Below are positions 43,852-52,174 of a DNA stretch of 64,000 bases, piece by piece. The notes under the pieces were generated by a model, which ran no database searches, was not told where the DNA came from, and saw only the letters and a program-made list of their open reading frames with translations. The stretch lies in contig DATAZL010000059.1 of the NCBI GenBank assembly GCA_036272055.1, positions 62,001 through 126,000 of the forward strand, written 5' to 3'. This DNA comes from DASZVB01 sp036272055. Lineage in GTDB: Bacteria > Myxococcota_A > Polyangia > Polyangiales > Polyangiaceae. The position numbers were made by a program, and so were the translations under genes. How positions within the stretch are numbered: the first letter of the stretch is position 1; each line of letters begins with the position of its first letter.

Positions 43852-44871
43852 TCAGGCGTCAGGGCGCTCCTTGACGGCTCGGTGATCCTTCATCCACGGC
43901 ATCATCGCGCGGAGCTTCTTGCCCACGGCCTCGATCGGATGGCCTTCGCCCTTCTTCTCGAGTTCCTTGAACTTCGGCTTGCCGGCCTTGTGCTCGCTCA
44001 TCCACTCGTCGGCGAACTTGCCGGAGGTGATCTCCTCGAGCATCGCCTTCATGACCTTCTTGGTCTCGGAGGTGACGACGCGCGGGCCGCGCGTGAGATC
44101 GCCGAACTCGGCGGTGTTGCTCACCGAGTAACGCATGTTGCCGATGCCGCCCTCGTAGATGAGGTCGATGATGAGCTTCAGCTCGTGGCAACACTCGAAG
44201 TACGCCATCTCGGGGGCGTAGCCCGCCTCGGTCAGCGTCTCGAAGCCGGCGGTGATGAGCGCCGTGAGGCCACCGCAGAGCACGGCCTGTTCGCCGAAGA
44301 GATCCGTCTCGGTCTCTTCGCGGAAGCTCGTCTCGAGGACGCCGGCGCGACCGCCGCCGATCGCCGACGCGTAGGCGAGCGCGACGTCGCGCGCGTTGTT
44401 CGTCGGATCCTGGTGGACGGCGATGAGCATCGGCACGCCACGGCCGTTCGCGTACTCACGGCGAACGGTGTGGCCCGGCGCCTTCGGCGCGACGAGGAAC
44501 ACGCCCACGTCCTTCGGCGGCAAGATCTTCTTGAAGTGAAGACCGAAGCCGTGCGCGACGGCGAGGAACTTGCCGGCCTTGAGGCCCGGCGCGATGTCCT
44601 TCGCGTAGATATCGGGAGCGAGCTCGTCCGGCACGAGCATCATGATCACGTCGGCCCACTCGGCCGCGGCTGCCGGCTCCATGACCTTGAGCCCCTCGGA
44701 CTCCGCGCGCGCGCGCGACTTCGAGTCGCTCTTAAGGCCCACTACCACCTGGATGCCGCTGTCCTTCAGGTTCAGCGCGTGCGCGTGACCCTGGCTGCCG
44801 TACCCGATGATCGCGACCTTCTTGTCGCGGATGAGGCCGACGTTCGCATCCGCATCGTAAAACGCCTTCAT
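43852..44871 (-). CDS. ilvC: ketol-acid reductoisomerase (NADP+)
   Basis: From ATG 44871 the protein has 339 residues, the class I length. The Rossmann motif VAIIGYGSQGHAHALNLKDS (residues 19-38) and the following Lys/Ser-rich loop (GLKSDSKSRARAE) indicate NADPH preference. The metal-binding acidic residues are in DLFGEQAVLCGGL, and EMAYFECCHELKLIIDLIYE completes the knotted C-terminal domain. It isomerises and reduces acetolactate. GGAAG upstream acts as ribosome site. The frame is open further upstream but the family start is clear. A 263-bp gap with a leader inverted repeat precedes it. Confidence 0.97.
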   Translation of the reverse strand: MKAFYDADANVGLIRDKKVAIIGYGSQGHAHALNLKDSGIQVVVGLKSDSKSRARAESEGLKVMEPAAAAEWADVIMMLVPDELAPDIYAKDIAPGLKAGKFLAVAHGFGLHFKKILPPKDVGVFLVAPKAPGHTVRREYANGRGVPMLIAVHQDPTNNARDVALAYASAIGGGRAGVLETSFREETETDLFGEQAVLCGGLTALITAGFETLTEAGYAPEMAYFECCHELKLIIDLIYEGGIGNMRYSVSNTAEFGDLTRGPRVVTSETKKVMKAMLEEITSGKFADEWMSEHKAGKPKFKELEKKGEGHPIEAVGKKLRAMMPWMKDHRAVKERPDA

Positions 44872-44945
44872 GTGACTTCCTTCTTCTTCCGCTCGCACAC
44901 TCGCGAGGCGCCGGGTCCGACTCGAGCCCGAGTGGGTTTCGCCGG

Positions 44946-44980
44946 TCCGGGCCTGCCTCGATAGCACCGGCGGGCCCGGA
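44946..44980 (-). promoter_or_regulatory. inverted repeat in the ilvC leader region
   Basis: TCCGGGCC (44946-44953) and GGCCCGGA (44973-44980) pair perfectly around a 19-nt loop, 75-110 bases upstream of the ilvC start. It could be a leader hairpin or a regulator site in the spacer shared with the divergent lipoprotein gene. No T-tract or leader peptide is evident. Confidence 0.3.
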
Positions 44981-45134
44981 GTCGAAGACCGCGTTTCTGC
45001 ACGGACCGGACGAGCCGGGCACGATACGCCGCCCCAGCGTCGGCCGTCGGGAAATGCGTTCAGGGGTCCGGCGGGCGTCCCGGGGGAAAAGAACGGGCTT
45101 TCGTGGCCAGGCATCGTGCCAGAATCCCGCCTTC

Positions 45135-45815
45135 ATGACCCCGAAGCGCGTCCTCCGGACTTCGTTGATCGTCTCTCTCGTGTTCCTCGCCGGCTGCAAA
45201 CGTCAGAGCGCGGAGCCGGAAAGCCGGCCTGAGCCGACGGCGTCGTCGGAGCCGCCGCCGGCGCAGTTCCTCGCGCCTTCGCCGCACGCGGGCGCGTCGC
45301 CTCACGGAGACATGCAGTCGCCACACGGTGATACCCCGACCGACACGGCTGCTGCCGGCAAGCTCGTCTGGTCCGATCCGCCCGGGTGGCAGCGATCGGC
45401 GCAATCGTCTCCGATGAGAATGGCGACGTATCGCATTCCCCACGGCGCCGCCGACAAGGACGACGCGGAGCTCGCCGTCTTCCACTTCGGCGGCGGTCAG
45501 GGTGGCGACGTCGAAGCGAACCTCAAGCGCTGGGAAGGCCAGTTCAGCGACAAGAAGAGCGAGGCGAAGCGCGCGGAGCGTGTCGTCAACGGACTCAAGG
45601 CGCACGTCCTCGAGGTCGACAGCGGGACGTACACCGCGATGGCGATGATGCCCGGCCAGACGTCCTCGGCGAAGAGCGACTACGCCATGATCGCCTCCGT
45701 CGTCGAGACGCCGCTCGGTTCCTATTTCTTCAAGCTGACGGGCCCCGCGAAGACCGTGAAGGCGCAGAAAGACGCCTACATGACGATGCTCGACAGCGTG
45801 AAGGTCCAGAGCTGA
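45135..45815 (+). CDS. predicted lipoprotein lodged inside the ilv locus
   Basis: The 226-residue protein has a lipoprotein signal (SLVFLAGCK, Cys at residue 21). A Pro/Ser/His-rich linker with two PHGD repeats follows (about 25-75). The remaining domain (LVWSDPPGWQRSAQSSPMR ... AKTVKAQKDAYMTMLDSVKV) resembles small exported proteins that begin with a W-x-x-P-x-G-W segment and end in a helix; I do not know a function. It runs opposite to the ilv genes, divergent from ilvC and convergent with ilvN, with 10 bp between stops. The hairpin at 45811-45844 probably ends both transcripts. Confidence 0.82.
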   Translation: MTPKRVLRTSLIVSLVFLAGCKRQSAEPESRPEPTASSEPPPAQFLAPSPHAGASPHGDMQSPHGDTPTDTAAAGKLVWSDPPGWQRSAQSSPMRMATYRIPHGAADKDDAELAVFHFGGGQGGDVEANLKRWEGQFSDKKSEAKRAERVVNGLKAHVLEVDSGTYTAMAMMPGQTSSAKSDYAMIASVVETPLGSYFFKLTGPAKTVKAQKDAYMTMLDSVKVQS

Positions 45816-45844
45816 GCGACGTCGTTCAGCCCGTCGCGCTCAGC
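45811..45844. terminator. overlapping bidirectional hairpin at lipoprotein/ilvN convergence
   Basis: GCTGAGCG-ACG (from 45811) pairs with CGT-CGCGCTCAGC (to 45844) with a 2-nt bulge and a 10-nt loop. It covers the stop codons of both genes. Confidence 0.5.
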
Positions 45845-46365
45845 GGCCCGGTGCCGTCGACGCCGTCTGCTTCGACGGCGGGCTTCACGATCGCGATCGG
45901 AGCGGAGCGCACCATGTCGCGAATGCCGAGGGGCCGGAGCCGCTCGAGGAAGCTGTCGATCTGATCCGGTGTGGCCGCGAGCTCGACGGTGAAGCCGCCC
46001 GAGTAGTGCGAGAGCACGTGAGCGCCGGTGAGCCGGAGGATCCGCTCGAGCTCTTCTTCGCCCTTGCCGCCGGCGGCGCGGACGTTGACCACGCAGAGCT
46101 CGCGCTCCACGTGCGGCGTCGTCGCCATGTCGTTGACCTTGCGGACCCGGAGCAGCTTGTTCACCTGCTTGATGATCTGCTCGATCACCGTGTCGTCACC
46201 GCGGGTGACGAGCACGACGCGGGACAGCTCGGGTTCGAGGGTGCGGCTCGCGGCGAGCGCGTCGATGTTGAAGCCGCGCCCGGCGAACAGGCCGACGATG
46301 CGGGCGAGCTCACCGAAGCGGTCTTCGACGAGGATGCTGAGGACGTGACGGTTCGTGTTGCTCAT
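45826..46365 (-). CDS. ilvN: acetolactate synthase small (regulatory) subunit
   Basis: The 179-residue protein has the N-terminal ACT domain (RHVLSILVEDRFGELARIVG, then LFAGRGFNIDALAASRT, residues 6-42) that binds valine for feedback inhibition, and the C-terminal ALS_ss domain (ERELCVVNVRAAGG ... RILRLTGAHVLSHYSGGFTV). Length is that of the IlvH/IlvN long form (about 160-180). It lies 19 bp downstream of the large subunit in the same operon. The symbol ilvN is used for the pairing with ilvB; ilvH would be equally valid. Confidence 0.96.
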   Translation of the reverse strand: MSNTNRHVLSILVEDRFGELARIVGLFAGRGFNIDALAASRTLEPELSRVVLVTRGDDTVIEQIIKQVNKLLRVRKVNDMATTPHVERELCVVNVRAAGGKGEEELERILRLTGAHVLSHYSGGFTVELAATPDQIDSFLERLRPLGIRDMVRSAPIAIVKPAVEADGVDGTGPLSATG

Positions 46366-46384
46366 GTTCCGTACTCGCTCGCGC

Positions 46385-48193
46385 TCACGCGAGCTCTCGC
46401 GGTTCGGGAGCCGGCGCGTCGTCGAGCGGCTCTTCTTGGATCTCGTAGTGCGCGGCGCCCGCGGGCATCATCGGATAGACGTTCGCTTCCTTGCTCACGA
46501 TGACGTCCATCACGACGGTGCCCGGCGTCGAGAGGCCTTTCTCGAGCACGGCGCGGACCTCGCTCGGCTTCTCGGCGCGGAGCCCGGTCGCGCCGTACGC
46601 CTCGGCGATCTTCACGAAGTCGGGAAAGTACTTCATGCCGACCTCGGAGTAGCGGCGCGAGTAGAAGAGCTCCTGCCACTGGCGCACCATGCCGAGGAAG
46701 TTGTTGTTCAAGATGATGATCTTGACGTTCAACCCCTCGTGCACACACGTCGCGAGCTCCTGGATGCACATCTGGAACGAGCCGTCGCCGGAGATGCAGA
46801 GCACCGTCTCGCCGGGGTGGCCCATCGCGGCGCCCATCGCGGCGGGGAGGCCGTAGCCCATCGTGCCGAGGCCGCCGGAGGTGAGCCACTTCCGCGGGCT
46901 GTCCGCGGGGTAGTACTGCGCGGCCCACATCTGATGCTGCCCGACGTCGGTCGCGCAGATGTGACGGCCCTTCGTGATGTCGGCGAGCTCGACGAGCACG
47001 CGCTGCGGCATGATCACGTCGCCCTTTTCACGGAAGCGGAGCGGGTGATTCTTCTGCAGGTCGCGAAGGCGATTCCACCACGCAGTGCGCTCGGGCGGCG
47101 GCCCGGGGGGCAGCGCGTCGATGAGCTGGCGAGTGACGACCTTGGCGTCGCCGACGATGGGTAGATCCACCTTCACGCTCTTGTTCACGCTCGACGGATC
47201 GACGTCGACGTGGATCTTCTGCGCCTTGCGCGCGAAGTGCTCGACCGCGCCGGTGACGCGATCGTCGAACCGCGCGCCGATGTTCACGATGAGCTCGGCC
47301 TCGTGCATCGCGATGTTCGCGGTGTAGGTGCCGTGCATGCCGAGCATCCCGAGGGCCTGGGCGTGGCCGGGCGGGAACGCGCCGAGCGCCATCAGCGTCG
47401 GCGTCACCGGCAGGTTGAGCCGCTCGGCGAGCTCGAGGATCTCGGGGGCGGCACCGGCGTTCACCACGCCGCCACCGATGTAGAGGATGACCTTCTCGGT
47501 CTTGGTGATGAGGTCGACGGCCTTCTTCACCTGGAGCGGGTGACCCTTCACCGTCGGTTTGTACGACGGGATGTCGATCGATTCAGGCCAGATGAAGGGG
47601 TACTCGTTCGCGGTGATGTCCTTCGGAATGTCGACGAGCACCGGCCCGGGGCGCCCGCTGCGCGCGATGTAGAAGGCTTCCTTGATCGTCTCGGCGAGAT
47701 CTTTCACGTCCTTGACGAGGTAGTTGTACTTCGTGCACGGCCGCGTGATGCCGACGATGTCCGCCTCTTGAAAGGCGTCGTTGCCGATGAACTTCGTCGC
47801 GACCTGGCCGGTGATGGCGACGATGGGCGTCGAGTCCATCATCGCGTTGGTCAGGCCGGTCACGAGGTTCGTCGCGCCGGGACCGCTGGTCGCCATGCAC
47901 ACGCCGACCTTGCCGGTCGACCGCGCATAACCCTCGGCGGCGTGGGCCGCGCCCTGCTCATGGCGCACGAGAATGTGCGAGATGCGCGACGCCTGCTTGT
48001 GGAGCTCGTCGTACACGTGGAGGATCGCGCCACCGGGGTAGCCGAACATGATGTCGACGCCCTCCTTGATGAGGCTCTCGACCAGGATGCGCGCGCCGCG
48101 CATGGTCTCGCCCACCGGCTCCACGGCGCGGGTGGTACGGCGATCGTTGCTCTCGGGAGCGTCGGCGGGACGCGGACTCGATGCGTTGCTCAT
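46385..48193 (-). CDS. ilvB: acetolactate synthase large (catalytic) subunit
   Basis: The 602-residue thiamine-diphosphate enzyme condenses pyruvate to acetolactate or with 2-oxobutyrate. Motifs: catalytic Glu in LVRHEQGAAHAAEGYARS, GPGATNLVTGLTNAMMDSTP, the FAD-binding middle domain (GIGAR-like NIGARFDDRVTG), and the ThDP motif GDGSFQMC through LNNNFLGMVRQWQ. The start is set at ATG 48193, which overlaps the leuB stop by 4 bp (ATGA); an upstream ATG at 48211 would overlap leuB by 22 bp. The first 30 residues are a disordered extension before the family core. Confidence 0.96.
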   Translation of the reverse strand: MSNASSPRPADAPESNDRRTTRAVEPVGETMRGARILVESLIKEGVDIMFGYPGGAILHVYDELHKQASRISHILVRHEQGAAHAAEGYARSTGKVGVCMATSGPGATNLVTGLTNAMMDSTPIVAITGQVATKFIGNDAFQEADIVGITRPCTKYNYLVKDVKDLAETIKEAFYIARSGRPGPVLVDIPKDITANEYPFIWPESIDIPSYKPTVKGHPLQVKKAVDLITKTEKVILYIGGGVVNAGAAPEILELAERLNLPVTPTLMALGAFPPGHAQALGMLGMHGTYTANIAMHEAELIVNIGARFDDRVTGAVEHFARKAQKIHVDVDPSSVNKSVKVDLPIVGDAKVVTRQLIDALPPGPPPERTAWWNRLRDLQKNHPLRFREKGDVIMPQRVLVELADITKGRHICATDVGQHQMWAAQYYPADSPRKWLTSGGLGTMGYGLPAAMGAAMGHPGETVLCISGDGSFQMCIQELATCVHEGLNVKIIILNNNFLGMVRQWQELFYSRRYSEVGMKYFPDFVKIAEAYGATGLRAEKPSEVRAVLEKGLSTPGTVVMDVIVSKEANVYPMMPAGAAHYEIQEEPLDDAPAPEPRELA

Positions 48194-49257
48194 GACTCGA
48201 ATGCTCGACATACCAGGTCTCCCATTTCACTCGTGGTCACCTTGCCGCCGAGGTCTGCGGTGCGGTGGCCGTCCTCCAGAACCTTCTCGATTGCGCGCTC
48301 GAGGCGCTCTGCCTGCTCAGGCATTCCGAGCGACGAACGGAGCATCATCGCGACCGACGCGATGGTGCCGAGCGGATTGGCGATGCCCTTGCCGGCGATG
48401 TCCGGCGCCGAGCCGTGGATCGGCTCGAAGAGCCCGGGGCCGTCACCGAGGCTCGCGCTCGGCAAGAGCCCGATCGAACCGGCGAGCACCGACGCCTCGT
48501 CGGTGAGGATGTCACCGAAGAGATTCGAGGTGACGACGACGTCGAAGCGTGACGGCTTCTTGATGAGGTCCATCGCGCACGAGTCGACGTACTGATGCTC
48601 GAGCTTCACGTCGGGGTAGAGCTTGCCCATCTCGGTGACGACGCGCCGCCAGAGCTGCGAGGCTTCGAGTACGTTGGCCTTGTCGACCGACGTCACGAGC
48701 TTCCTTCGCTTGCGCGCCATCTCGAAGGCGACCTTCGTCACGCGCTCCACTTCCGGAACGCTGTACGTCATCGTGTTGAAGGCGCGGTCGCCCTCCGGCG
48801 AAAAGCCGCGCGGCTCGCCGAAGTACACGTCGCCGAGGAGCTCGCGCACCACGACCATGTCGGTGCCGCGAAGGATCTCTTCTTTCAGCGGGGAGGCGGC
48901 GGCGAGCATCGGGAACGCGCGCACGGGGCGCAGATTCGCGTACACGCCGAGCAGCTTTCGCAGATCGAGGAGGCCCTTCTCGGGACGGCGATCGCCGGGC
49001 TGCCCGTCGTACTTCGGCAGGCCGACGGCGCCGAGCAGCACGGCGTCCGCTCCCTCGAGCGCACGCTTCGTCTCGTCGGGGAGCGCGGGTTTGCCGAGGT
49101 CGAGCGCGCAGCCCCCGAGGAGCATCTCGACGACCTCTAGCTTCCGCTTCTCGTGCTTGCACGCGAGCTCTAGGACGCGAACGCCCTCGCGACATACCTC
49201 GGGACCGATCCCGTCGCCGGGAAGTGAAACGATGTGCACGCTGTCGGACCGGGTCAT
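48190..49257 (-). CDS. leuB: 3-isopropylmalate dehydrogenase
   Basis: The 355-residue enzyme oxidises and decarboxylates 3-isopropylmalate with NAD in leucine synthesis. It has LPGDGIGPEVCREGVRVLE (residues 12-30), the substrate Arg cluster (ANLRPVRAFP, VVRELLGDVYFGEPRG), the catalytic Lys in VDKANVLEASQLWRRVV, the metal aspartates in VTSNLFGDILTDEASVLAGS, and EPIHGSAPDIAGKGIANP. ATG 49257 overlaps the leuA stop and its own stop overlaps ilvB, both by 4 bp, so leuA-leuB-ilvB should be translationally coupled. Confidence 0.97.
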   Translation of the reverse strand: MTRSDSVHIVSLPGDGIGPEVCREGVRVLELACKHEKRKLEVVEMLLGGCALDLGKPALPDETKRALEGADAVLLGAVGLPKYDGQPGDRRPEKGLLDLRKLLGVYANLRPVRAFPMLAAASPLKEEILRGTDMVVVRELLGDVYFGEPRGFSPEGDRAFNTMTYSVPEVERVTKVAFEMARKRRKLVTSVDKANVLEASQLWRRVVTEMGKLYPDVKLEHQYVDSCAMDLIKKPSRFDVVVTSNLFGDILTDEASVLAGSIGLLPSASLGDGPGLFEPIHGSAPDIAGKGIANPLGTIASVAMMLRSSLGMPEQAERLERAIEKVLEDGHRTADLGGKVTTSEMGDLVCRAFES

Positions 49258-50840
49258 GGACGCCCTTCTTCTTGCCGCGGAACGAGCTGCGGCGCTCGAT
49301 CGGTGACCTCGACGGATTGCGGCGGGAGAACCTTCTCGGTGACCGCGAGGAACTTGTTGATGGCGGAGAGATAAGCCATGACGCTCGCTTCGACGATGTC
49401 GGAGTTCACGGCGCGGCCGGTGAATTCTTTGTCGCCGATGGCGACGCGCATCGCGACCTCGCCGAGCGCGTCGCGACCCTCGCCGACGGCGCGGATCTCG
49501 AAGTTGACGACGCGACCGGGGTGACCCGTGATCTGGTCGATGGCGATGCACGACGCCTCGACCGGGCCGTTGCCGAGGGCGACCGACGCGTAGGTACGGC
49601 CGTCACGTTGCAGCTGCACGGTGGACGACGCGGGCTTCACCGAGCCGGTCATCGCCTGCACGAGGTTCAGCTGATAGGGCGGCGCCGCTTGCGGTCGTCC
49701 GTCGAGCGCGAGCGCGATGAGCGCGTCGTCGTCGAGCGGCTGCCCGCTCTCGCACGCTTTGAGGAACCGGTCGTAGATATGGTTCAGCGACGAGCCGGCC
49801 ATCGGATACCCGAGCTCACCGAGGCGCGCGGCGAGGGCGCGGCGACCCGAGTGCCGTCCGAGGACGATCTGCGTCGGGGGCGCGCCGACGGATTCCGGCG
49901 TCATGATCTCGTAGCTACGCCGGTCCTTCAGCATGCCCTGCTGATGAACGCCGGACTCGTGCGCGAACGCGTTCCGGCCCACGATGGCCTTGTTGCGCTG
50001 CACGCCGCAGCCGGTCAGCGCGGAGAGGATCTGGCTCGTTTCGTAGATCTGTTCGCTGACGATGCCGGTCTCGTACGGCAGCACGTCGGGCCGCACGCGG
50101 AGCGCCATGACGAGCTCTTCGAGCGACGCGTTGCCGGCGCGCTCACCGATGCCGTTGATGGTGCACTCGACCTGGCGCGCGCCGCCCTCGATCGCCGCGA
50201 GCGAGTTCGCGACGGCAAGGCCGAGATCGTTGTGACAGTGGGTCGACAGCGTGATCTTCTCGATGCCGCGCACTTTCGCGCGGAGCATCTCGAAGCGCGC
50301 GCGGTACTCCGACGGCACCGTGTAGCCGACGGTGTCGGGAATGTTGACGACCTTCACGCCCTCGTCCACGACGGCCTGCACCGTCTTCACGAGGTATTCT
50401 TCGCGGGTGCGAGTCGCGTCTTCCGGACTGAACTCGACCTCGCCGAAGAGCTTCACCGCGAGACGCGCCGAACGTGCGATGAGCTCCAGCGCTTGCTCCT
50501 CGTTGAGCCCGGTCTTCGCGTCGAGGTGGAGCTGGCTCGTGCCGAAGAAGATGTGGAGGCGCGCGTGCTGCGCAGGCTCGAGCGCGCGCGCACAGGCTTC
50601 GATGTCCGAATCGACGCAGCGCGCGAGGGCCGCGATCGTCGGACGCCGTACCTCGCGACAGATGGCGCGAACGCCCTCCAGATCTTCCTCGCTCGCCGCC
50701 GGAAATCCGGCCTCGATGACGTCTAGCCCCAGCTTGTCGAGCTGCCGCGCAAGCACGAGCTTCTGCGCCGCGGTCATGCCGTAACCGGGCGACTGCTCGC
50801 CGTCTCTCAGCGTCGTGTCGAAGATTCGAATTCGATCCAT
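49254..50840 (-). CDS. leuA: 2-isopropylmalate synthase
   Basis: The 528-residue enzyme condenses acetyl-CoA with 2-oxoisovalerate, the first committed step to leucine. The TIM barrel begins RIFDTTLRDGEQSPG (residues 5-19), has the metal ligands in STHCHNDLGLAVANSLAAIE and NGIGERAGNASLEELVMAL, and the helical subdomain follows (GRNAFAHESGVHQQGMLKD). The C-terminal 140 residues are the LeuA allosteric dimer domain where leucine binds. It is first in the minus-strand operon, so its upstream region (50841-51163) carries the main promoter. Confidence 0.97.
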   Translation of the reverse strand: MDRIRIFDTTLRDGEQSPGYGMTAAQKLVLARQLDKLGLDVIEAGFPAASEEDLEGVRAICREVRRPTIAALARCVDSDIEACARALEPAQHARLHIFFGTSQLHLDAKTGLNEEQALELIARSARLAVKLFGEVEFSPEDATRTREEYLVKTVQAVVDEGVKVVNIPDTVGYTVPSEYRARFEMLRAKVRGIEKITLSTHCHNDLGLAVANSLAAIEGGARQVECTINGIGERAGNASLEELVMALRVRPDVLPYETGIVSEQIYETSQILSALTGCGVQRNKAIVGRNAFAHESGVHQQGMLKDRRSYEIMTPESVGAPPTQIVLGRHSGRRALAARLGELGYPMAGSSLNHIYDRFLKACESGQPLDDDALIALALDGRPQAAPPYQLNLVQAMTGSVKPASSTVQLQRDGRTYASVALGNGPVEASCIAIDQITGHPGRVVNFEIRAVGEGRDALGEVAMRVAIGDKEFTGRAVNSDIVEASVMAYLSAINKFLAVTEKVLPPQSVEVTDRAPQLVPRQEEGRP

Positions 50841-51163
50841 GAGATTTCGATCAGCTAGCGACCGGCGGTCCGCGTCGGCGCCCCTTCATCGGGAGCTCGG
50901 TAAGTCCAGGAGCTCGGTACGCCAGAAATGCAGAATTGCCGCCGGATGGTGGATTTTGCGGGCGCTCGAAGGGCCGGCTTCGAGTAGCACGGCGCTCGCG
51001 GCAGTCACGGTGCGCGCGAACGCGCCTACATCGTAGCGGTCGCTGCTCGGATGGAGCAAGCAGGTTGAACCAGTTTGAAGCGGGACGACGGACCCGGACC
51101 AAAGCTTGAACGGATGTGCAGCTTTCTGCTCGAGCGCATCACGTAGACCACCCTTAGAGGCGG
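50841..51163. other. leuA upstream/divergent regulatory region
   Basis: This 323-bp spacer separates leuA from the divergent acetyltransferase and should hold the promoter of the leuA-leuB-ilvB-ilvN operon. I see no clear T-box core, no leader peptide with consecutive Leu codons and no terminator with a T-tract. The minus-strand open frame across it has no leucine run. Confidence 0.55.
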
Positions 51164-51619
51164 ATGACGCCAATGGAACTGCACGTGCGCCGCGCCCAGG
51201 CCGGAGATCGCGAAGAGCTCCTGGCGATCTGGGAGCGTTCCGTGCGCGCCACGCACCACTTCCTCGACGACGCGGACGTGGTGACGCTGCGACCTCTCGT
51301 CGCGGAAGAGCTCGCGGGGCATGCCGTCGATTGGTGGGTGCTGGTCTCGTCCGCCGGGGCGCTGCTCGGCTTCCTCGGCATGTCGGGAAACGCGATCGAA
51401 GGGCTGTTCCTCGACCCCGCGCACCTCCGGCAAGGGGCCGGGCGCTTCCTACTCGCTCACGCGGAGAGTCTTTGCCCGGGCCCGCTCACGGTCGAGGTGA
51501 ACGAGCAGAACGAAGAGGCGCGCCGGTTTTACGAGTCGGTCGGCTTCGTGGTCGACGGCAGATCGCCGACGGACAGCGGAGGGCGGCCCTTCCCGCTCCT
51601 ACATATGACCCGTCGGTAA
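51164..51619 (+). CDS. GNAT-family N-acetyltransferase
   Basis: The 151-residue protein shows the GNAT fold in order: VRRAQAGDREELLAIWERS (strand 1, helix 1), GALLGFLGMSGNAIEGLFLD (strands 3-4), the acetyl-CoA loop RQGAGRFLLAHAES, and the closing VNEQNEEARRFYESVGFVVD. It is close in layout to acetyltransferases annotated as YjaB-like. ATG 51164 or 51173 may be the start. It is divergent from leuA and 43 bp upstream of the MarR gene on the same strand; the substrate is unknown. Confidence 0.9.
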   Translation: MTPMELHVRRAQAGDREELLAIWERSVRATHHFLDDADVVTLRPLVAEELAGHAVDWWVLVSSAGALLGFLGMSGNAIEGLFLDPAHLRQGAGRFLLAHAESLCPGPLTVEVNEQNEEARRFYESVGFVVDGRSPTDSGGRPFPLLHMTRR

Positions 51620-51628
51620 CGATTGCCC

Positions 51629-51656
51629 TTGCGAATTAGTTTCCCTAGGTTAAGTA
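51629..51656 (+). promoter_or_regulatory. candidate promoter for the marR-leuC-leuD operon
   Basis: TTGCGA (51629-51634) and TAAGTA (51651-51656) are spaced 16 bp in an A/T-rich island just before the MarR start. A CCTAGG palindrome lies between them. Weak match; position is the main support. Confidence 0.35.
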
Positions 51657-51662
51657 TCTCCC

Positions 51663-52166
51663 ATGCCTTCCGCGCGGGCGCGGCCCGCCAGTGCTCAGTC
51701 TTTGCCGGCCGACGCGGCGAGCGTCGCAGAGGTGCATTCGGCCATCGAGTGTCTCGGGCGCCTGGCTGCGCTCTATCAGGAGCGGCGCGAGCAGCTGGCG
51801 GCGAGTGTTTCACTCACCGACCAGCAGTGGGGCGTGCTCGAGGAGATCGCGACGGAGCACTTCATGCCGAGCCTCTTCGCCCGGCGCAGGGACAGCTCAC
51901 CTGCCGCAGTGTCGAAGATCTTGCGGCAGCTCGTCGACAAGGGGCTCGTCGTCGCGACCATCGCGAAGGTCGACGCCCGGCAACGTCACTACGCGCTGAC
52001 CGCGAAGGCCAAGCGCGTGATGGAGCAGCTTCGCGAGAGCCGCGAAGACGCGATCCGCGAGGTATGGCTCGGCATGGACGGCAACGGCATGCGCGCGTTC
52101 ACCGGGTTCGGCACGGAGCTGATCGAACGGCTGGAGCAATACGCCTCCAGCGCGAAGAAGGAGTGA
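51663..52166 (+). CDS. MarR-family transcriptional regulator
   Basis: The 167-residue protein has the MarR winged helix: SLTDQQWGVLEEIATEHF (residues 50-67), recognition region SPAAVSKILRQLVDKGLV (about 80-97), and the wing DARQRHYALTAKAKRVMEQ. Flanking helices would make the dimer. The GGAG-like ribosome site of leuC lies across its stop and the genes are 8 bp apart, so it is the first gene of the leuCD operon. It could be a local leucine-pathway regulator; the ligand is unknown. Confidence 0.9.
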   Translation: MPSARARPASAQSLPADAASVAEVHSAIECLGRLAALYQERREQLAASVSLTDQQWGVLEEIATEHFMPSLFARRRDSSPAAVSKILRQLVDKGLVVATIAKVDARQRHYALTAKAKRVMEQLRESREDAIREVWLGMDGNGMRAFTGFGTELIERLEQYASSAKKE

Positions 52167-52174
52167 GAGCGACC

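Noticed and set aside
50886..51173. Possible leucine leader peptide or T-box ahead of leuA
   Set aside because: The frame has no run of Leu codons, no conserved T-box core is present, and no attenuator with a T-tract was found.
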